Shown here one piece after another: positions 28,315 through 38,873 of a stretch of 64,000 nt of DNA. The stretch's first letter is position 1. Every line of letters starts with the position of its first letter. The notes under the pieces are model-generated. The model was not told the origin of the DNA and made no database searches. It saw only the letters and a program-made list of their open reading frames with translations. The stretch lies in assembly GCF_000245735.1 (NCBI RefSeq), contig NZ_AHTH01000005.1, forward strand, positions 1 to 64,000. The letters run 5' to 3'. The DNA is from Alishewanella jeotgali KCTC 22429 (GTDB lineage: Bacteria > Pseudomonadota > Gammaproteobacteria > Enterobacterales > Alteromonadaceae). The position numbers were made by a program, and so were the translations under genes.

Positions 28315-29502
28315 TTACAGCAAGCTTACCTTTAGCTGCTTTACTACCGCCAACGCTTTCGCCGTTGCCGCTTCAGTGCTTTCTGCCAGCGCCAGCGCCA
28401 CGCCCATTCGCCGCTCGCCCTGCACTTCCGGCTTACCAAAGAGCCGCAACTCCGTATCAGGTTCACGCAGCGCATCGGCTAAGCCGGCATACTGAATATT
28501 CTGGCTTTGCCCCGGCACCAGCAACACCGCTGATGCGGCCGGGCCGTACTGCCTGATCTGTGGAATAGGTAAACCCAGAATGGCGCGCGCATGCAGTGCA
28601 AACTCGCTCAGTTGCTGCGAGATCAGCGTCACCATACCGGTATCATGTGGCCGGGGTGAGACTTCGCTAAACCAAACCTCGTCGCCTTTGATAAAGAGCT
28701 CAACACCGAATAAGCCTTTACCGCCCAGCGCCTGTACTACGGCAGTCGCGTAAGCTTCCGCTTTTTGCCGTGCCACAGCTGACATCTGCTGTGGCTGCCA
28801 GCTTTCGCGGTAATCGCCTTTTTCCTGGCGATGCCCAATGGGCGCACAAAATTGGATCCCGGACACCGAATTCACCGTTAACAGGGTAATTTCATAGTCA
28901 AAATCGATAAAGCCTTCCACGATGATCCGGCCCTTACCGGCACGGCCACCCTCCTGCGCATAGGCCCAGGCCTGCTCCAGATCGGCATCCGAGCGCAGCA
29001 CGCTCTGGCCTTTGCCTGAGGAAGACATAATAGGTTTAACCACACAGGGATAACCAATAGCCGCGACTGCGGCCAGAAAGCCGGCTTTATCTTCCGCAAA
29101 CTGATAGGGTGAAGTCGGTAATTGCAGCTGCTCGGCGGCTAAACGGCGGATCCCCTCGCGGTTCATCGTCAGATTAACGGCTTTGGCACTGGGCACCACG
29201 TTAAATCCGGCCTGCTCCAGCTCGAGCAGTACCGAGGTGGCGATGGCTTCCAGCTCCGGCACAATCAGGCTTGGCTTTTCGCTGATCACCAGCTGGCGCA
29301 GTGCGGCGTTATCCAGCATCGAGATCACCACGGCTTTATCAGCCACCTGCATCGCCGGCGCATTCGGATAGCGGTCAACCGCAATCACTTCACAACCGTA
29401 GCGCTTTAATTCAATACACAGCTCTTTTCCAAGCTCACCGGCACCTAATAACAGCACCTTGGTGCTACTGCTGGTACCCGGGGTTCCGATTATCGTCGTC
29501 AT
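28315..29502 (-). CDS. purT: Formate-dependent phosphoribosylglycinamide formyltransferase
   Basis: Alternative third step of purine synthesis: GAR plus formate plus ATP gives FGAR without folate. The 395-residue ATP-grasp enzyme begins with a preATP-grasp fold ([29 protein letters not shown]) and shows the PurT active-site segments [29 protein letters not shown] and [27 protein letters not shown]. Its ATG overlaps the gnd stop by 4 bases (ATGA), so it is translated behind gnd, an unusual coupling between pentose phosphate and purine metabolism. Confidence 0.97.
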   Translation of the reverse strand: MTTIIGTPGTSSSTKVLLLGAGELGKELCIELKRYGCEVIAVDRYPNAPAMQVADKAVVISMLDNAALRQLVISEKPSLIVPELEAIATSVLLELEQAGFNVVPSAKAVNLTMNREGIRRLAAEQLQLPTSPYQFAEDKAGFLAAVAAIGYPCVVKPIMSSSGKGQSVLRSDADLEQAWAYAQEGGRAGKGRIIVEGFIDFDYEITLLTVNSVSGIQFCAPIGHRQEKGDYRESWQPQQMSAVARQKAEAYATAVVQALGGKGLFGVELFIKGDEVWFSEVSPRPHDTGMVTLISQQLSEFALHARAILGLPIPQIRQYGPAASAVLLVPGQSQNIQYAGLADALREPDTELRLFGKPEVQGERRMGVALALAESTEAATAKALAVVKQLKVSLL

Positions 29503-31028
29503 TTAATTTTCACCATTGGCCGCTCTGGGTGGCTCCAATCTACGTGATAAGTCTTACCTTTGGCCTTGTCGGTACGTTCAAAGGTATGGGCACCAAAATA
29601 ATCGCGCTGCCCTTGCAGCAGGTTGGCTGGCAATACTGCAGTACGATACGCATCGTAGTAACTCAGTGCTGAGCTCAGCGCCGCGACAGGAATACCGGCC
29701 AGCGAGGCATTAGCAACCGCTTTACGCCAGTTTTGCTGATAGACCGAAATTTGCTTGGAGAAAAACGGATCCAGCAGCAGGTTCTCCAGCTCGTCGTTGC
29801 GCTCATAGGCTTCACTGATCGACTGCAGGAATACCGCGCGGATAATACAGCCGGCACGCCAGATTTTCGCAATTTCGGCGAAATTCAGCTGCCAGCCCTG
29901 CTCTTCCGCCGCCGTTTTCATTAAATGGAAGCCCTGGGCATAAACGCAAATCTTGGCGCAGTACAGCGCATCGTGCAGCATCTGAATCAGCTCCGCCTGC
30001 TGCGCTTCGCTATACAGGTTTTGCGCCGGACCCGCCAGCACTGTCGCAGCCTTGACCCGCTCGGTTTTAAGGGCCGAGATAGAACGGGCGTACACCGCTT
30101 CGGCAATGGTCGGCGCCGGGCTACCCAGCTGCAGGCTACTGACCGCAGTCCACAGGCCGGTGCCCTTTTGGCCGGCTTTATCGACAATCACATCGACCAG
30201 CGGCAAGCCGGTTTCACTGTCTTTGGTGGCCAGCACCTCGGCACTGATGCCAATTAAATAGCTATGCAGCGGGCCTTCATTCCAGCGCCGGAAAATGTCG
30301 GCAATCGCCAGCGCCGACATGCCCAGCACATCGCGCATCACCTGATACACTTCACAAATCAACTGCATATCGGCATATTCAATGCCGTTATGCACCATCT
30401 TCACATAGTGGCCTGAGCCGCTGGGGCCAATATAGCTGGCGCATGGCTCACCTTCGGTAACCGGATTACCCGGCTCAAAGCGTTCGATAGCTTTGCCGGT
30501 GGCCGGATCAACCTTGGCCGCAATGGCCTGCCATAAGGGTTTAATCCGGGTCCAGGCATAGGGATCGCCACTTGGCATCAAGGAGGGGCCAAAACGGGCA
30601 CCGACTTCGCCGCCGGAAACGGCGGTTGAGAAAAAGATAAACTTGCCTTCAAAGCTTTTCTCCCGCGCGACGGTATCGGTCCACAGGCTGTTGCCGGTAT
30701 CAACCACGATATCATCGGCCTGAATACCGGCGTCTATCAACTTGTGACAGACATCGTCTACGGCTTTACCGGCGGGAACAGAGAGAACAATCAGATGAGG
30801 GGCAGAAAGGCGGGATAATAATTCGGTGTAGGAGCTACAGCCAATTACCCGCGGCGGCTGGTCACCGCGCTCTGCGGTATCCTGCGCCAGCACGGCTTCG
30901 AGCTTTTGCAGATCGAGGTCAAAGGCCGCCACCCGGTAACCATGATCTGCCAGGTTTAAGATCAGGTTTTTGCCCATTACGCCGGCTCCAACGAAGCCGA
31001 TATCACACAGTGGTGTGTTGTCTGTCAT
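29499..31028 (-). CDS. gnd: 6-phosphogluconate dehydrogenase, decarboxylating
   Basis: Oxidative pentose phosphate step yielding ribulose-5-phosphate and NADPH. The 509-residue protein has the Rossmann motif [28 protein letters not shown], the substrate loop ([21 protein letters not shown]), catalytic [15 protein letters not shown] and the C-terminal helical region ([15 protein letters not shown]). A TATAAT -10-like hexamer lies on the minus strand at 31088-31093 in the 85-base gap to glgX, so it may have a promoter in addition to read-through from the glycogen genes. purT overlaps its end. Confidence 0.97.
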   Translation of the reverse strand: MTDNTPLCDIGFVGAGVMGKNLILNLADHGYRVAAFDLDLQKLEAVLAQDTAERGDQPPRVIGCSSYTELLSRLSAPHLIVLSVPAGKAVDDVCHKLIDAGIQADDIVVDTGNSLWTDTVAREKSFEGKFIFFSTAVSGGEVGARFGPSLMPSGDPYAWTRIKPLWQAIAAKVDPATGKAIERFEPGNPVTEGEPCASYIGPSGSGHYVKMVHNGIEYADMQLICEVYQVMRDVLGMSALAIADIFRRWNEGPLHSYLIGISAEVLATKDSETGLPLVDVIVDKAGQKGTGLWTAVSSLQLGSPAPTIAEAVYARSISALKTERVKAATVLAGPAQNLYSEAQQAELIQMLHDALYCAKICVYAQGFHLMKTAAEEQGWQLNFAEIAKIWRAGCIIRAVFLQSISEAYERNDELENLLLDPFFSKQISVYQQNWRKAVANASLAGIPVAALSSALSYYDAYRTAVLPANLLQGQRDYFGAHTFERTDKAKGKTYHVDWSHPERPMVKIK

Positions 31029-31113
31029 TTGACGATCCTTTAAACAGCAGAGAAATGCGCCTTGGCGCGGCTCGAAAAATGGCCGGCATTATAGCCGAAT
31101 AACCGGCATAAGC

Positions 31114-33162
31114 CTACTGCCAGACTGACAGGCTGTGCGCCGTTTGCAGCCATTGGCTGGCTTGCAGCGGTTTAACCGGTTGTAAGCCATCATCCAGCGC
31201 GGTATCAAACACCAGTTGCCGGCTGTTGCCCGGAAATAACACGGCTTCGTTACGGGCCGAACCATTAATCAGTACCAGCAGGCTTTGCTGACTGTTGGTA
31301 TTGATAATTTCCAGCATACAGCAGTTAAGTTCGGCCTGATGCCAGTGTTGTTCCTGCATCGGCGTGGCATCGAGTAAATACCAGTGCACCTGATGTTTGT
31401 CACCATGCAGCTGATACTGATCATCCAGTAAACTCAGCTGCTGCAGGCAACTAAACTGGCTACGCAGTGCCATCATCTGGCGTACAAACTGCAAAAACTT
31501 CGTACTATGGCCATCCAATTGCCAGTTAAGCCAGGAAATCGGATTATCCTGGCAGTAGGCGTTATTGTTGCCATGTTGGCTATGGCTGAGCTCATCACCG
31601 CCCAGCCAGTGGATAATGCCCTGACTGAGCAGCAAGGTGGCCACCAGATTACGCTTATGCTGATAGCGGGCGGCGACGATTGCCGGATCTGAGCTTGGGC
31701 CTTCAACGCCATGATTGCTACTCAGATTATGACTATGGCCGTCCCGGTTTTCTTCACCGTTCAGCCAGTTATGTTTATGCTGGTAACTGACCAGATCCTG
31801 CAGCGTAAAACCATCGTGATAGCACAGATAATTGACACTACAACTGGCCGGCTTATGGTGCTTTTGGAAAATATCGCGTGAGCCCAGTAAGCGGGTGGCA
31901 AATTCCGGTAAGGTGCCACTGTCACCACGCCAGAACGCGCGGCAGGTATCGCGGAACTTGTCGTTAAGCTCAGACCAATGCGCCGGAAACTGCCCCAGAT
32001 GGTAGCCAAAGGGCCCGACATCCCAGGGCTCGGCAATCAGCTTGGCCTGCGACAGCACCGGATCCTGAGCAATAATTTGGAAAAAGGCCGCATAGGGATT
32101 AAAGCGTTTATGCTCACGACCCAGCGTTACCGCCAAATCAAAGCGGAAGCCATCGACCTGCATCTCGGTCAGCCAGTAACGCAGCGCATCCAGCACCATT
32201 TTTTGCAGCGCCGGGTGTGACAGGTTTAGCGTATTTCCGCAGCCGGTAAAGTTACAGTAATTCTGATAGTCAATCATTTCACCGTGGCTGTGAAACAGGT
32301 AATACTGGCGGTTGGCCAGACCGCGGAAACTGAGCGCAGGGCCATCTTCGCCCGCTTCAGCGGTGTGGTTAAAGACGACATCCAGAATCACTTCCAGCCC
32401 GTGCTGATGCAGGGTGCGAACCAGAGTTTTAAACTCCTGCACCGCATCTTCTACCTGATAGCGTGGCTCGGGTGCAAAAAATGCCAGCGGGTTGTAACCC
32501 CAGTAGTTGGTAAGCTTCAGACTGCTTAAGCGTGGCTCTGCCATAAAGGCCGCCACCGGCAGTAACTGCACCGTAGTAATACCCAGTGCCTTTAAATGCG
32601 CGATCACCTCTGGCTGACACAGACCAAGATAGGTACCGCGCAATGCTTCCGGTACCGCCGGATGCTGCATGGTCAGGCCCTTGATATGCGCCTCGTACAG
32701 TACGGTTTTTTCGCGTGGGATCTGTGGCTTAGTGGCGCCCTGCCAGTCAAACTCAGTGCTGCTGAGTACGCCTTTGGCCAATGAATAGTGACTACGGCTT
32801 AAATATTGCTGTTCATGCCAGTACTGCGGCCGGTTTAACTGCCGGCAATACGGGTCCAGTAACAACCTGTTACTGTCAAACAATAAACCGCGATCCGGCT
32901 GATTCGGGCCTGCGGCTTTTAGTGCATAGAGGGTGCCCTCAGCGACGCCCTGCACCTGCAAATGCCAGATCTCCCCGGTGCGGCCACTAAAAGCAATCTC
33001 CGCCAGCAGCTCTTCCGTATCCGGGCGGAATAAACACAGTTGCAGTCCGGTCGCATCCGGGGCATAGACGGCGAAGTTCCAGCAGCCGGCACTCAGTTGC
33101 GTCGGCCCCAATGGCGCCGGCTTACCAGGACTCATTTTTAACAGTGCTATCTGATCGGCCAT
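31114..33162 (-). CDS. glgX: Glycogen debranching enzyme GlgX (isoamylase type)
   Basis: Hydrolyses alpha-1,6 branches of phosphorylase-limited glycogen. The 682-residue GH13 enzyme has an N-terminal CBM48-like domain (residues about 20-110), then the catalytic barrel with DVVFNHTAE, the nucleophile region VDGFRFDLAVTLGRE, the acid/base region KLIAEPWDVG and CYHDGFTLQDLVSYQHKHN. It lies 10 bases after glgB, as the third gene of malQ-glgB-glgX. Confidence 0.93.
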   Translation of the reverse strand: MADQIALLKMSPGKPAPLGPTQLSAGCWNFAVYAPDATGLQLCLFRPDTEELLAEIAFSGRTGEIWHLQVQGVAEGTLYALKAAGPNQPDRGLLFDSNRLLLDPYCRQLNRPQYWHEQQYLSRSHYSLAKGVLSSTEFDWQGATKPQIPREKTVLYEAHIKGLTMQHPAVPEALRGTYLGLCQPEVIAHLKALGITTVQLLPVAAFMAEPRLSSLKLTNYWGYNPLAFFAPEPRYQVEDAVQEFKTLVRTLHQHGLEVILDVVFNHTAEAGEDGPALSFRGLANRQYYLFHSHGEMIDYQNYCNFTGCGNTLNLSHPALQKMVLDALRYWLTEMQVDGFRFDLAVTLGREHKRFNPYAAFFQIIAQDPVLSQAKLIAEPWDVGPFGYHLGQFPAHWSELNDKFRDTCRAFWRGDSGTLPEFATRLLGSRDIFQKHHKPASCSVNYLCYHDGFTLQDLVSYQHKHNWLNGEENRDGHSHNLSSNHGVEGPSSDPAIVAARYQHKRNLVATLLLSQGIIHWLGGDELSHSQHGNNNAYCQDNPISWLNWQLDGHSTKFLQFVRQMMALRSQFSCLQQLSLLDDQYQLHGDKHQVHWYLLDATPMQEQHWHQAELNCCMLEIINTNSQQSLLVLINGSARNEAVLFPGNSRQLVFDTALDDGLQPVKPLQASQWLQTAHSLSVWQ

Positions 33163-33172
33163 CGCGCGGATC

Positions 33173-35362
33173 CTAAGATTTAACTCGTAGATAGAGGGTT
33201 GCCAGCGGCGGTAAATTCAAGCTCAGCCGTCGAGGTTGGCCCTGCCAGGCTTCGGCAATACTGACCAGTGCCTGCTGCTGCACCGGATAATTACTGCCCC
33301 AGAAATACTTACTATCGGTATTGAGGATCACTTCAAACTCACCCTCTTCCGCCACGCCGAGCGCAAAATGCTGGCGCGGCACCGGCGTAAAATTACTGAC
33401 CACGTAAATACGCTGGCCGGCCGCATCCTGCCGGAAAAAGCTCACCGTACTGTGGCTTGCATCCTGATGCTCCAGCCAGCCAAAGCCCGCTGGCTCATAG
33501 TCTAGCTGATACAGCGGTGCGCAGCGCCGATAAGTCAGGTTCAGATCGCGGAACAGCTGCTGTACCCCACGGTGCTTATCATAGCTTAGCAGCTGCCAGT
33601 CCAGACTCTGGGTATGATTCCATTCGCGGCTTTGCGCCAGCTCATTCCCCATAAAATTCATTTTCTTACCCGGGTGCGCGTACATAAAGGCAATATAGGC
33701 ACGTAAGTTCGCCGCCTGCTGCCACTCATCGCCCGGCATTTTTTGCAGTAAGCTGCCTTTACCATGCACCACTTCATCGTGCGATAACGGCAGGATAAAA
33801 TTCTCGTTATAGGCATACACCATCGAAAAGGTCAGATCATTATGATGGTACTGCCGGTAAGCCGGATCCTTACTGATATAGCGCAGACTATCGTTCATCC
33901 AACCCATATTCCATTTAAAGCCAAAACCGAGGCCACCACCGTCGGTCGGCCGTGACACCATCGGGAAAGACGTCGATTCTTCGGCAATGGTCATGGCATT
34001 AGGGAACTTGCTATACACTTCGCGGTTAAGCCAGCGAAACAGACTAATGGCTTCATAGTTATGATTGCCGCCGTCGATATTCGGGATCCATTCCCCGGCT
34101 TTGCGCGAGTAATCCCAATACAGCATCGAGGCCACCGCATCAACGCGGATGCCGTCGATATGAAAGTGCTCCAGCCAATACAGCGCACTGGCTACCAGAA
34201 ACTGGCGCACATAATCCTTACCAAAATCATAGATGCAGGAATTCCAGTCCGGGTGCCAGCCACGGCGCGGATCGGCGTATTCATAGAGATGCGAGCCGTC
34301 AAAACGGGCTAAACCATGACCATCTTCCGGAAAATGCGCCGGTACCCAGTCCAGAATAACGCCGATACCGGCCTGATGGCAGGCATCGATAAAGGCTTTA
34401 AAATCATCCGGATGGCCAAAACGCGAGGTGGGGGCAAATAGCCCCAGTGGCTGATAGCCCCAGGAACCATCAAACGGATGCTCCATCACCGGTAACAGTT
34501 CGATATGGGTATAGCCCAGATCCAGTACATAAGGGATCAGCTGCGCCGCCAGCTCACGATAACTCAATGGTTGATTGTCCGGCCCGCGGCGCCAGGAGCC
34601 CAGATGCACTTCATAAATACTCATCGGGCTCTGATACGGATTGGGCGCAGTGCGGTTTTGCCAGGCCTGATCCTGCCACTGATACTGCTGATGATCGTAA
34701 ACCAACGAGGCATGCGACGGATATTGCTCAGCATAAAAGGCCAGCGGATCAGCCTTGTGCGGCAACAGATGACCATGCTGATCTTTAATTTCAAATTTAT
34801 AACGCACGCCGGCGGCTATTTCCGGCAGCACCAACACGAAATGGCCACAGTCGGTGCGTTGCATCGGATGGCAGCGGCCATCCCACTGGTTAAAGTCACC
34901 GACCAGACTGACACTGCTGGCATTGGGTGCATAGACGGCAAAACGGGTTGCCGGCAGCCGTTTGCCGGCATGGTCCAGCTCAATCAGCTGGGCGCCAAGC
35001 TGCCGGTACAGATTTTCCGGCTGATGCTGTACAAAGTGCACCGCATAATAAGCTTGCTCGGTAAACTGATAAGGGTCAAACAACTGGTGCTGATAGCGGC
35101 CCTGGGTAACCTGTAACCGATAGGGCACCGCCTTACGCTTGGTCGGTAGCTCCAGCACAAATAAACCGGGACAACTACTATCGGGCGTTAACTCACCTAA
35201 CAGTTTATTGGTTTTGCTATCGAAAGCACTGACCGCGCTGGCGTGCGGCAGATAGCAGCGCAGCAACAAACCACGCGCTTTCCCATCCTGCATTCGCGGC
35301 TGCCAACCTAAAAAGCCAAACGGCTGATTTAAACGGGCTTCGGTTAACAGCTGTGCAGTCAT
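33173..35362 (-). CDS. glgB: 1,4-alpha-glucan branching enzyme
   Basis: Introduces alpha-1,6 branches into glycogen. The 729-residue protein has tandem N-terminal CBM48-type beta domains (the second begins RFAVYAPNASSVSLVGDFNQWDGR), the GH13 barrel with the nucleophile in GIRVDAVASMLYWDYSR, the acid Glu in MTIAEESTSFP, the SHDEVVHGKGSLLQKMPGD loop and a C-terminal all-beta domain. It is 58 bases downstream of malQ. No glgC, glgA or glgP is within the window, so the rest of the pathway must lie elsewhere. Confidence 0.96.
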   Translation of the reverse strand: MTAQLLTEARLNQPFGFLGWQPRMQDGKARGLLLRCYLPHASAVSAFDSKTNKLLGELTPDSSCPGLFVLELPTKRKAVPYRLQVTQGRYQHQLFDPYQFTEQAYYAVHFVQHQPENLYRQLGAQLIELDHAGKRLPATRFAVYAPNASSVSLVGDFNQWDGRCHPMQRTDCGHFVLVLPEIAAGVRYKFEIKDQHGHLLPHKADPLAFYAEQYPSHASLVYDHQQYQWQDQAWQNRTAPNPYQSPMSIYEVHLGSWRRGPDNQPLSYRELAAQLIPYVLDLGYTHIELLPVMEHPFDGSWGYQPLGLFAPTSRFGHPDDFKAFIDACHQAGIGVILDWVPAHFPEDGHGLARFDGSHLYEYADPRRGWHPDWNSCIYDFGKDYVRQFLVASALYWLEHFHIDGIRVDAVASMLYWDYSRKAGEWIPNIDGGNHNYEAISLFRWLNREVYSKFPNAMTIAEESTSFPMVSRPTDGGGLGFGFKWNMGWMNDSLRYISKDPAYRQYHHNDLTFSMVYAYNENFILPLSHDEVVHGKGSLLQKMPGDEWQQAANLRAYIAFMYAHPGKKMNFMGNELAQSREWNHTQSLDWQLLSYDKHRGVQQLFRDLNLTYRRCAPLYQLDYEPAGFGWLEHQDASHSTVSFFRQDAAGQRIYVVSNFTPVPRQHFALGVAEEGEFEVILNTDSKYFWGSNYPVQQQALVSIAEAWQGQPRRLSLNLPPLATLYLRVKS

Positions 35363-35420
35363 GATTCTGTCCTTAATAAAATGTCTGAGAGTTACCTGAA
35401 CGGGCCTTACAGCGGCTTAT

Positions 35421-37613
35421 TTATTGGCGTCGCAGCGCCGTTAATTGCTGCAATAAGGCGGCAATATGCGGCTCTTGCGTCCACTGCTCCAGCGGCTGAC
35501 TCAATTTGCGCCGCCAGTTTGGATATTCGTTGCTGGTGCCGGGCACATTCACCGGCTGGGTCATTTCCAGCCAGTCTTCAATTTGCAGGCATAACAGCTG
35601 CTGGGCGCCGACGGCCAGATGCTGCTGCATTGCGAAATTCAAAGTGCGGTCCATAGCAAGCTGATCGACACTACGCGGGTAATCAGCCGGTAAGCGGCCA
35701 TGACCGTGCAGCGAATCTAAAATTCGCTGTTTATTGGCATGGCGCTGCTGATAAAGCAGTTGCAGTTGGCCTTCGTCGCGATACAAGCCCAGTTGCTGGC
35801 CCAGTTTTAAGTCTTCACAATGCCAGAAACCGATTAAGGTTGGCAAATCGTGGGTACTTAAGGTCGCCATCGCCTGCAGCGGATAATGTGCCGGCGAAAT
35901 ATAGCCGCCATCCGGCGCGGTTTCAAAGAAGAAGACCCGGTAGGAATAGATACCGAATTGCTGCAGTAACTCACGGATGCCCTCTGGTACTGTGCCCAGA
36001 TCCTCGCCAATAACCACCACCTGCTGACGCTGACTTTCCAGCGCCAGAATGCCCAGCAAATCCATAATAGGGTAATAAACATAAGCACCCGAGCCGGCAT
36101 TGGCCGCCGTTTTTGGTACCCACCATAGCCGCAGCAGCGCCATCACATGGTCAATGCGCAGCGCACCGGCATGCTGCATATTGGCACGCAACAGCTCAAT
36201 AAAGGGTTGATAGCCCTGCTGGTACAGCTGAAACGGCTTCATCGGCGGCAAACCCCAGTTTTGGCCGGTCGGCCCCAGTGGATCCGGCGGCGCACCGACA
36301 CTGGCGTCACGGCAATACAGCTCAGGATTCCCCCAGATCTCGGTCGAGGCTTCGCTAACGCCAACCGCTAAATCACGATACAAACCTAATAACATGCCCT
36401 GTGCTGTTGCCAGTTGCTGGGCCTCTGAGAGCTGCTGCTGCGCCAGGAATTGCAGATAAACGTAAAAATCCAGTTCAGCTGCGTGCTCAGCGGCAAATTG
36501 CTGCACGGCGTCGCTGTCCGGATCCCGGTATTGCTCTGGCCAGTTTGGCCAGCCCCAGTATTGGCTGTCTTGCTGATACAGCCAGGCATGCAGCGCATCA
36601 TATAGCGCCAGCTGCGCTAAACTGTTGCCGCCGGCGGCTTTAAAGGCATCAAAGGCGGCAGCCAGTTCAGGCTGCGACGCTTTGTTGTCGATAAACCACT
36701 GATAACACAGCTTCAATGCTGGCAGCTTTAGCGCCATCACGGCCGGGTAATCGACCCAGTCCTGCTGCCGCGCTGCCACTATTGCCTGTTGCACCGCAGG
36801 CTGCTTTAGATGAGCCTGTAGCGCTGCGTTTTCGTTAAAGCCAGGTGTGGCGGTCACATCAAGGTAAATAATATTGAGCCAGCGCCGCGACGACGGGCTA
36901 TAAGGGCTGGCATTATCCGCTAAGGCCGGATAGAGCGCATGAATGGGGTTAAGGCCAATAAAATCTGCCCCCTGCTTCGCCAGATAGCGGATCAGCGTTT
37001 GCAGATCGCTAAAATCACCGATCCCCCAGTTGCGCTCCGAGCGCAGTGCATAAAGCTGGATCGCGCTACCCCACTGTTTGCGTTGGCTAAACTCTGCCGG
37101 TTGATAACAATGACCAGGGCTGATAATCAGTTGCTGGTTAACCAATAAATCGGTACCACTGCAGCGCAGCTCCAGCTGGTGGTAACCGGCTGTTAATGGG
37201 TAAGCGATATGATACAGATACTGCTGATACTCCTCGCCCTCTAACACCACCACCTGTGTCAGCTCGCCATCTACCGGCACCAGTGGCCACTGCTGTGTTA
37301 CGCCCTGCTCAGTAGTCAGCGTCAGGGTAAAATCGGTATTCGCCAGCGCCAGTGGCACCATCACTTCCAGCTGCCAGCCCTGCTCATCTTGCTGCTGCAC
37401 CGATACCGGCGCGATCAGTTGTTGCCAATAATCCAGTTGCCGCTGTAACAGCTCCTGGCGGCAGGAGGCTTCATCTTGTACCGGATATCCCATGGCACTG
37501 AGCAGCGCTAACTGATCCGGCTCGCTGACCTGACACGGCTGCCCCCAGGCATCATTAAAGGTGGTTTCAATGCCGTTAAAGGCAATCAGTTCGGCGAGTA
37601 AGGCGGCGTCCAT
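35421..37613 (-). CDS. malQ: 4-alpha-glucanotransferase (amylomaltase)
   Basis: Disproportionates malto-oligosaccharides, linking maltodextrin and glycogen turnover. The 730-residue GH77 enzyme has an N-terminal extension of about 200 residues, then LYALRSERNWGIGDFSDL, DLAVGVSEASTEIW, GAPPDPLGPTGQNWGLPP, the nucleophile in LRIDHVMALLRLWWVP, acid/base VVIGEDLGTVPEGI and STHDLPTLIGFW. AAGGA is 5 bases before the ATG. It heads the malQ-glgB-glgX group and is divergent from gapA across a region with two HexR-like operators. Confidence 0.96.
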   Translation of the reverse strand: MDAALLAELIAFNGIETTFNDAWGQPCQVSEPDQLALLSAMGYPVQDEASCRQELLQRQLDYWQQLIAPVSVQQQDEQGWQLEVMVPLALANTDFTLTLTTEQGVTQQWPLVPVDGELTQVVVLEGEEYQQYLYHIAYPLTAGYHQLELRCSGTDLLVNQQLIISPGHCYQPAEFSQRKQWGSAIQLYALRSERNWGIGDFSDLQTLIRYLAKQGADFIGLNPIHALYPALADNASPYSPSSRRWLNIIYLDVTATPGFNENAALQAHLKQPAVQQAIVAARQQDWVDYPAVMALKLPALKLCYQWFIDNKASQPELAAAFDAFKAAGGNSLAQLALYDALHAWLYQQDSQYWGWPNWPEQYRDPDSDAVQQFAAEHAAELDFYVYLQFLAQQQLSEAQQLATAQGMLLGLYRDLAVGVSEASTEIWGNPELYCRDASVGAPPDPLGPTGQNWGLPPMKPFQLYQQGYQPFIELLRANMQHAGALRIDHVMALLRLWWVPKTAANAGSGAYVYYPIMDLLGILALESQRQQVVVIGEDLGTVPEGIRELLQQFGIYSYRVFFFETAPDGGYISPAHYPLQAMATLSTHDLPTLIGFWHCEDLKLGQQLGLYRDEGQLQLLYQQRHANKQRILDSLHGHGRLPADYPRSVDQLAMDRTLNFAMQQHLAVGAQQLLCLQIEDWLEMTQPVNVPGTSNEYPNWRRKLSQPLEQWTQEPHIAALLQQLTALRRQ

Positions 37614-37678
37614 TGGAAATCCTTATTTTTATGTGCCTAAAATAGAGTCTGCATGCTTGTTATGCTAACGAGCACTCT

Positions 37679-37707
37679 ATTGTAAGGAGCGGTTTGCTGC
37701 TTGTCAT
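37679..37707 (-). promoter_or_regulatory. Promoter of malQ-glgB-glgX
   Basis: On the minus strand ATGACA (37707-37702), 17 bases and TACAAT (37684-37679), with a leader of about 60 bases to the malQ start. A HexR-like site lies 10 bases upstream of the -35. Confidence 0.65.
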
Positions 37708-37716
37708 GGTCATTTA

Positions 37717-37731
37717 TGTCATTAAATTACA
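37717..37731. promoter_or_regulatory. HexR-like operator 1
   Basis: TGTCATTAAATTACA matches the HexR palindrome TGTARTWWWAYTACA with one mismatch. It sits just upstream of the malQ promoter and roughly 40 bases upstream of the gapA -35. Confidence 0.6.
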
Positions 37732-37758
37732 AAATCAGCAACAAAAATGCTTTTAAGC

Positions 37759-37786
37759 TTGAAAATTGCCATGAATAATGTAATTT
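37759..37786 (+). promoter_or_regulatory. Probable gapA promoter
   Basis: TTGAAA (37759-37764), 16 bases, TAATTT (37781-37786). The -10 lies inside HexR-like operator 2, the layout expected for repression by a regulator released by the Entner-Doudoroff intermediate KDPG. Confidence 0.5.
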
Positions 37787-37793
37787 TACTACA
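37779..37793. promoter_or_regulatory. HexR-like operator 2
   Basis: TGTAATTTTACTACA matches TGTARTWWWAYTACA at every position. It is 55 bases upstream of the gapA ATG. HexR control of gapA is established in Shewanella; transfer to this organism is by inference. Confidence 0.75.
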
Positions 37794-37848
37794 AAATGCC
37801 TGATGAATACGTTTTCAAACAGTTTAACACTTTAACAGCGGGGTTCTT

Positions 37849-38856
37849 ATGACTATTCGTGTTGCGATTAATGGTTTTGGCCGGATTGGCCGTAATGTGC
37901 TGCGGGCACTGTATGAAAGCAGCAAAAGCTATGACATTAAGATCGTAGCCATCAACGATCTCGGCGATGCGGCGATTAACGCCCACCTGTTAAAGTACGA
38001 CACCGCGCACGGTATTTTTGCTGCCAACGTCAGCCACGATGACAAAGCCATCTATGTGAACAATGACGAAATCCGTACCCTCAGCGTGCGTAATCCGGCC
38101 GAGCTGCCGTGGGCGGAGCTAAAAGTCGATGTGGTACTGGAATGTACCGGCCTGTTCACCGATCGTAAAACCGCAGGCGCCCATTTAACTGCCGGCGCGA
38201 AGAAAGTCATCATCTCGGCACCGGGTAAAGATGTCGATGCCACTGTGGTCTACGGCGTGAACCATCAGATCCTGACGCCGGAGATGAACATTATCTCTAA
38301 TGCGTCCTGCACCACTAACTGTCTGGCGCCGGTAGCCAAGCCACTGTATGAAGCCTTGGGTATTGAATCCGGTTTAATGACCACTATCCACGCCTACACT
38401 AACGATCAGCGCTTAAGTGATGTTTATCATACTGATGTGCGCCGGGCCCGCGCCGCGGCAATGTCAATGATCCCGACCAAGACCGGCGCCGCCGCTGCTG
38501 TCGGTTTAGTGGTACCAGAGCTAAAAGGCAAATTTGATGGCCTAGCCGTACGGGTGCCAACCATTAACGTATCTTTAGTCGACCTGACCTTTATTGCTGG
38601 CCGCGATACCACGGCGGAAGAAGTGAACGATATTATTCGTAAGGCCGCCAGCAGTGGCCCAATGAGTGAAGTACTGGCGGTGAACGATCTGCCGCTGGTA
38701 TCAATTGACTTTAACCACAACCCAATGTCGTCGGTATTCGATGCTACAGAAACCCGCGTACTGGGCAGGCTGGTCAAAGTGATGAGCTGGTACGATAATG
38801 AGTGGGGCTTTAGTAACCGTATGCTGGATAACACGGTAGAGCTAATGAAGTTCTAA
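37849..38856 (+). CDS. gapA: Glyceraldehyde-3-phosphate dehydrogenase, standard form
   Basis: Glycolytic oxidation and phosphorylation of glyceraldehyde-3-phosphate. The 335-residue type I enzyme begins [18 protein letters not shown], with catalytic Cys154 in [11 protein letters not shown], the [14 protein letters not shown] loop, [21 protein letters not shown] and the C-terminal [14 protein letters not shown]. Asp37 after the second strand (AINDLGD) favours NAD, but erythrose-4-phosphate dehydrogenase relatives are close and cannot be fully excluded. yeaD follows, as in Escherichia coli. It is the second GAPDH in the window. Confidence 0.94.
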   Translation: MTIRVAINGFGRIGRNVLRALYESSKSYDIKIVAINDLGDAAINAHLLKYDTAHGIFAANVSHDDKAIYVNNDEIRTLSVRNPAELPWAELKVDVVLECTGLFTDRKTAGAHLTAGAKKVIISAPGKDVDATVVYGVNHQILTPEMNIISNASCTTNCLAPVAKPLYEALGIESGLMTTIHAYTNDQRLSDVYHTDVRRARAAAMSMIPTKTGAAAAVGLVVPELKGKFDGLAVRVPTINVSLVDLTFIAGRDTTAEEVNDIIRKAASSGPMSEVLAVNDLPLVSIDFNHNPMSSVFDATETRVLGRLVKVMSWYDNEWGFSNRMLDNTVELMKF

Positions 38857-38873
38857 TTGTCTCTTCCCATCAC

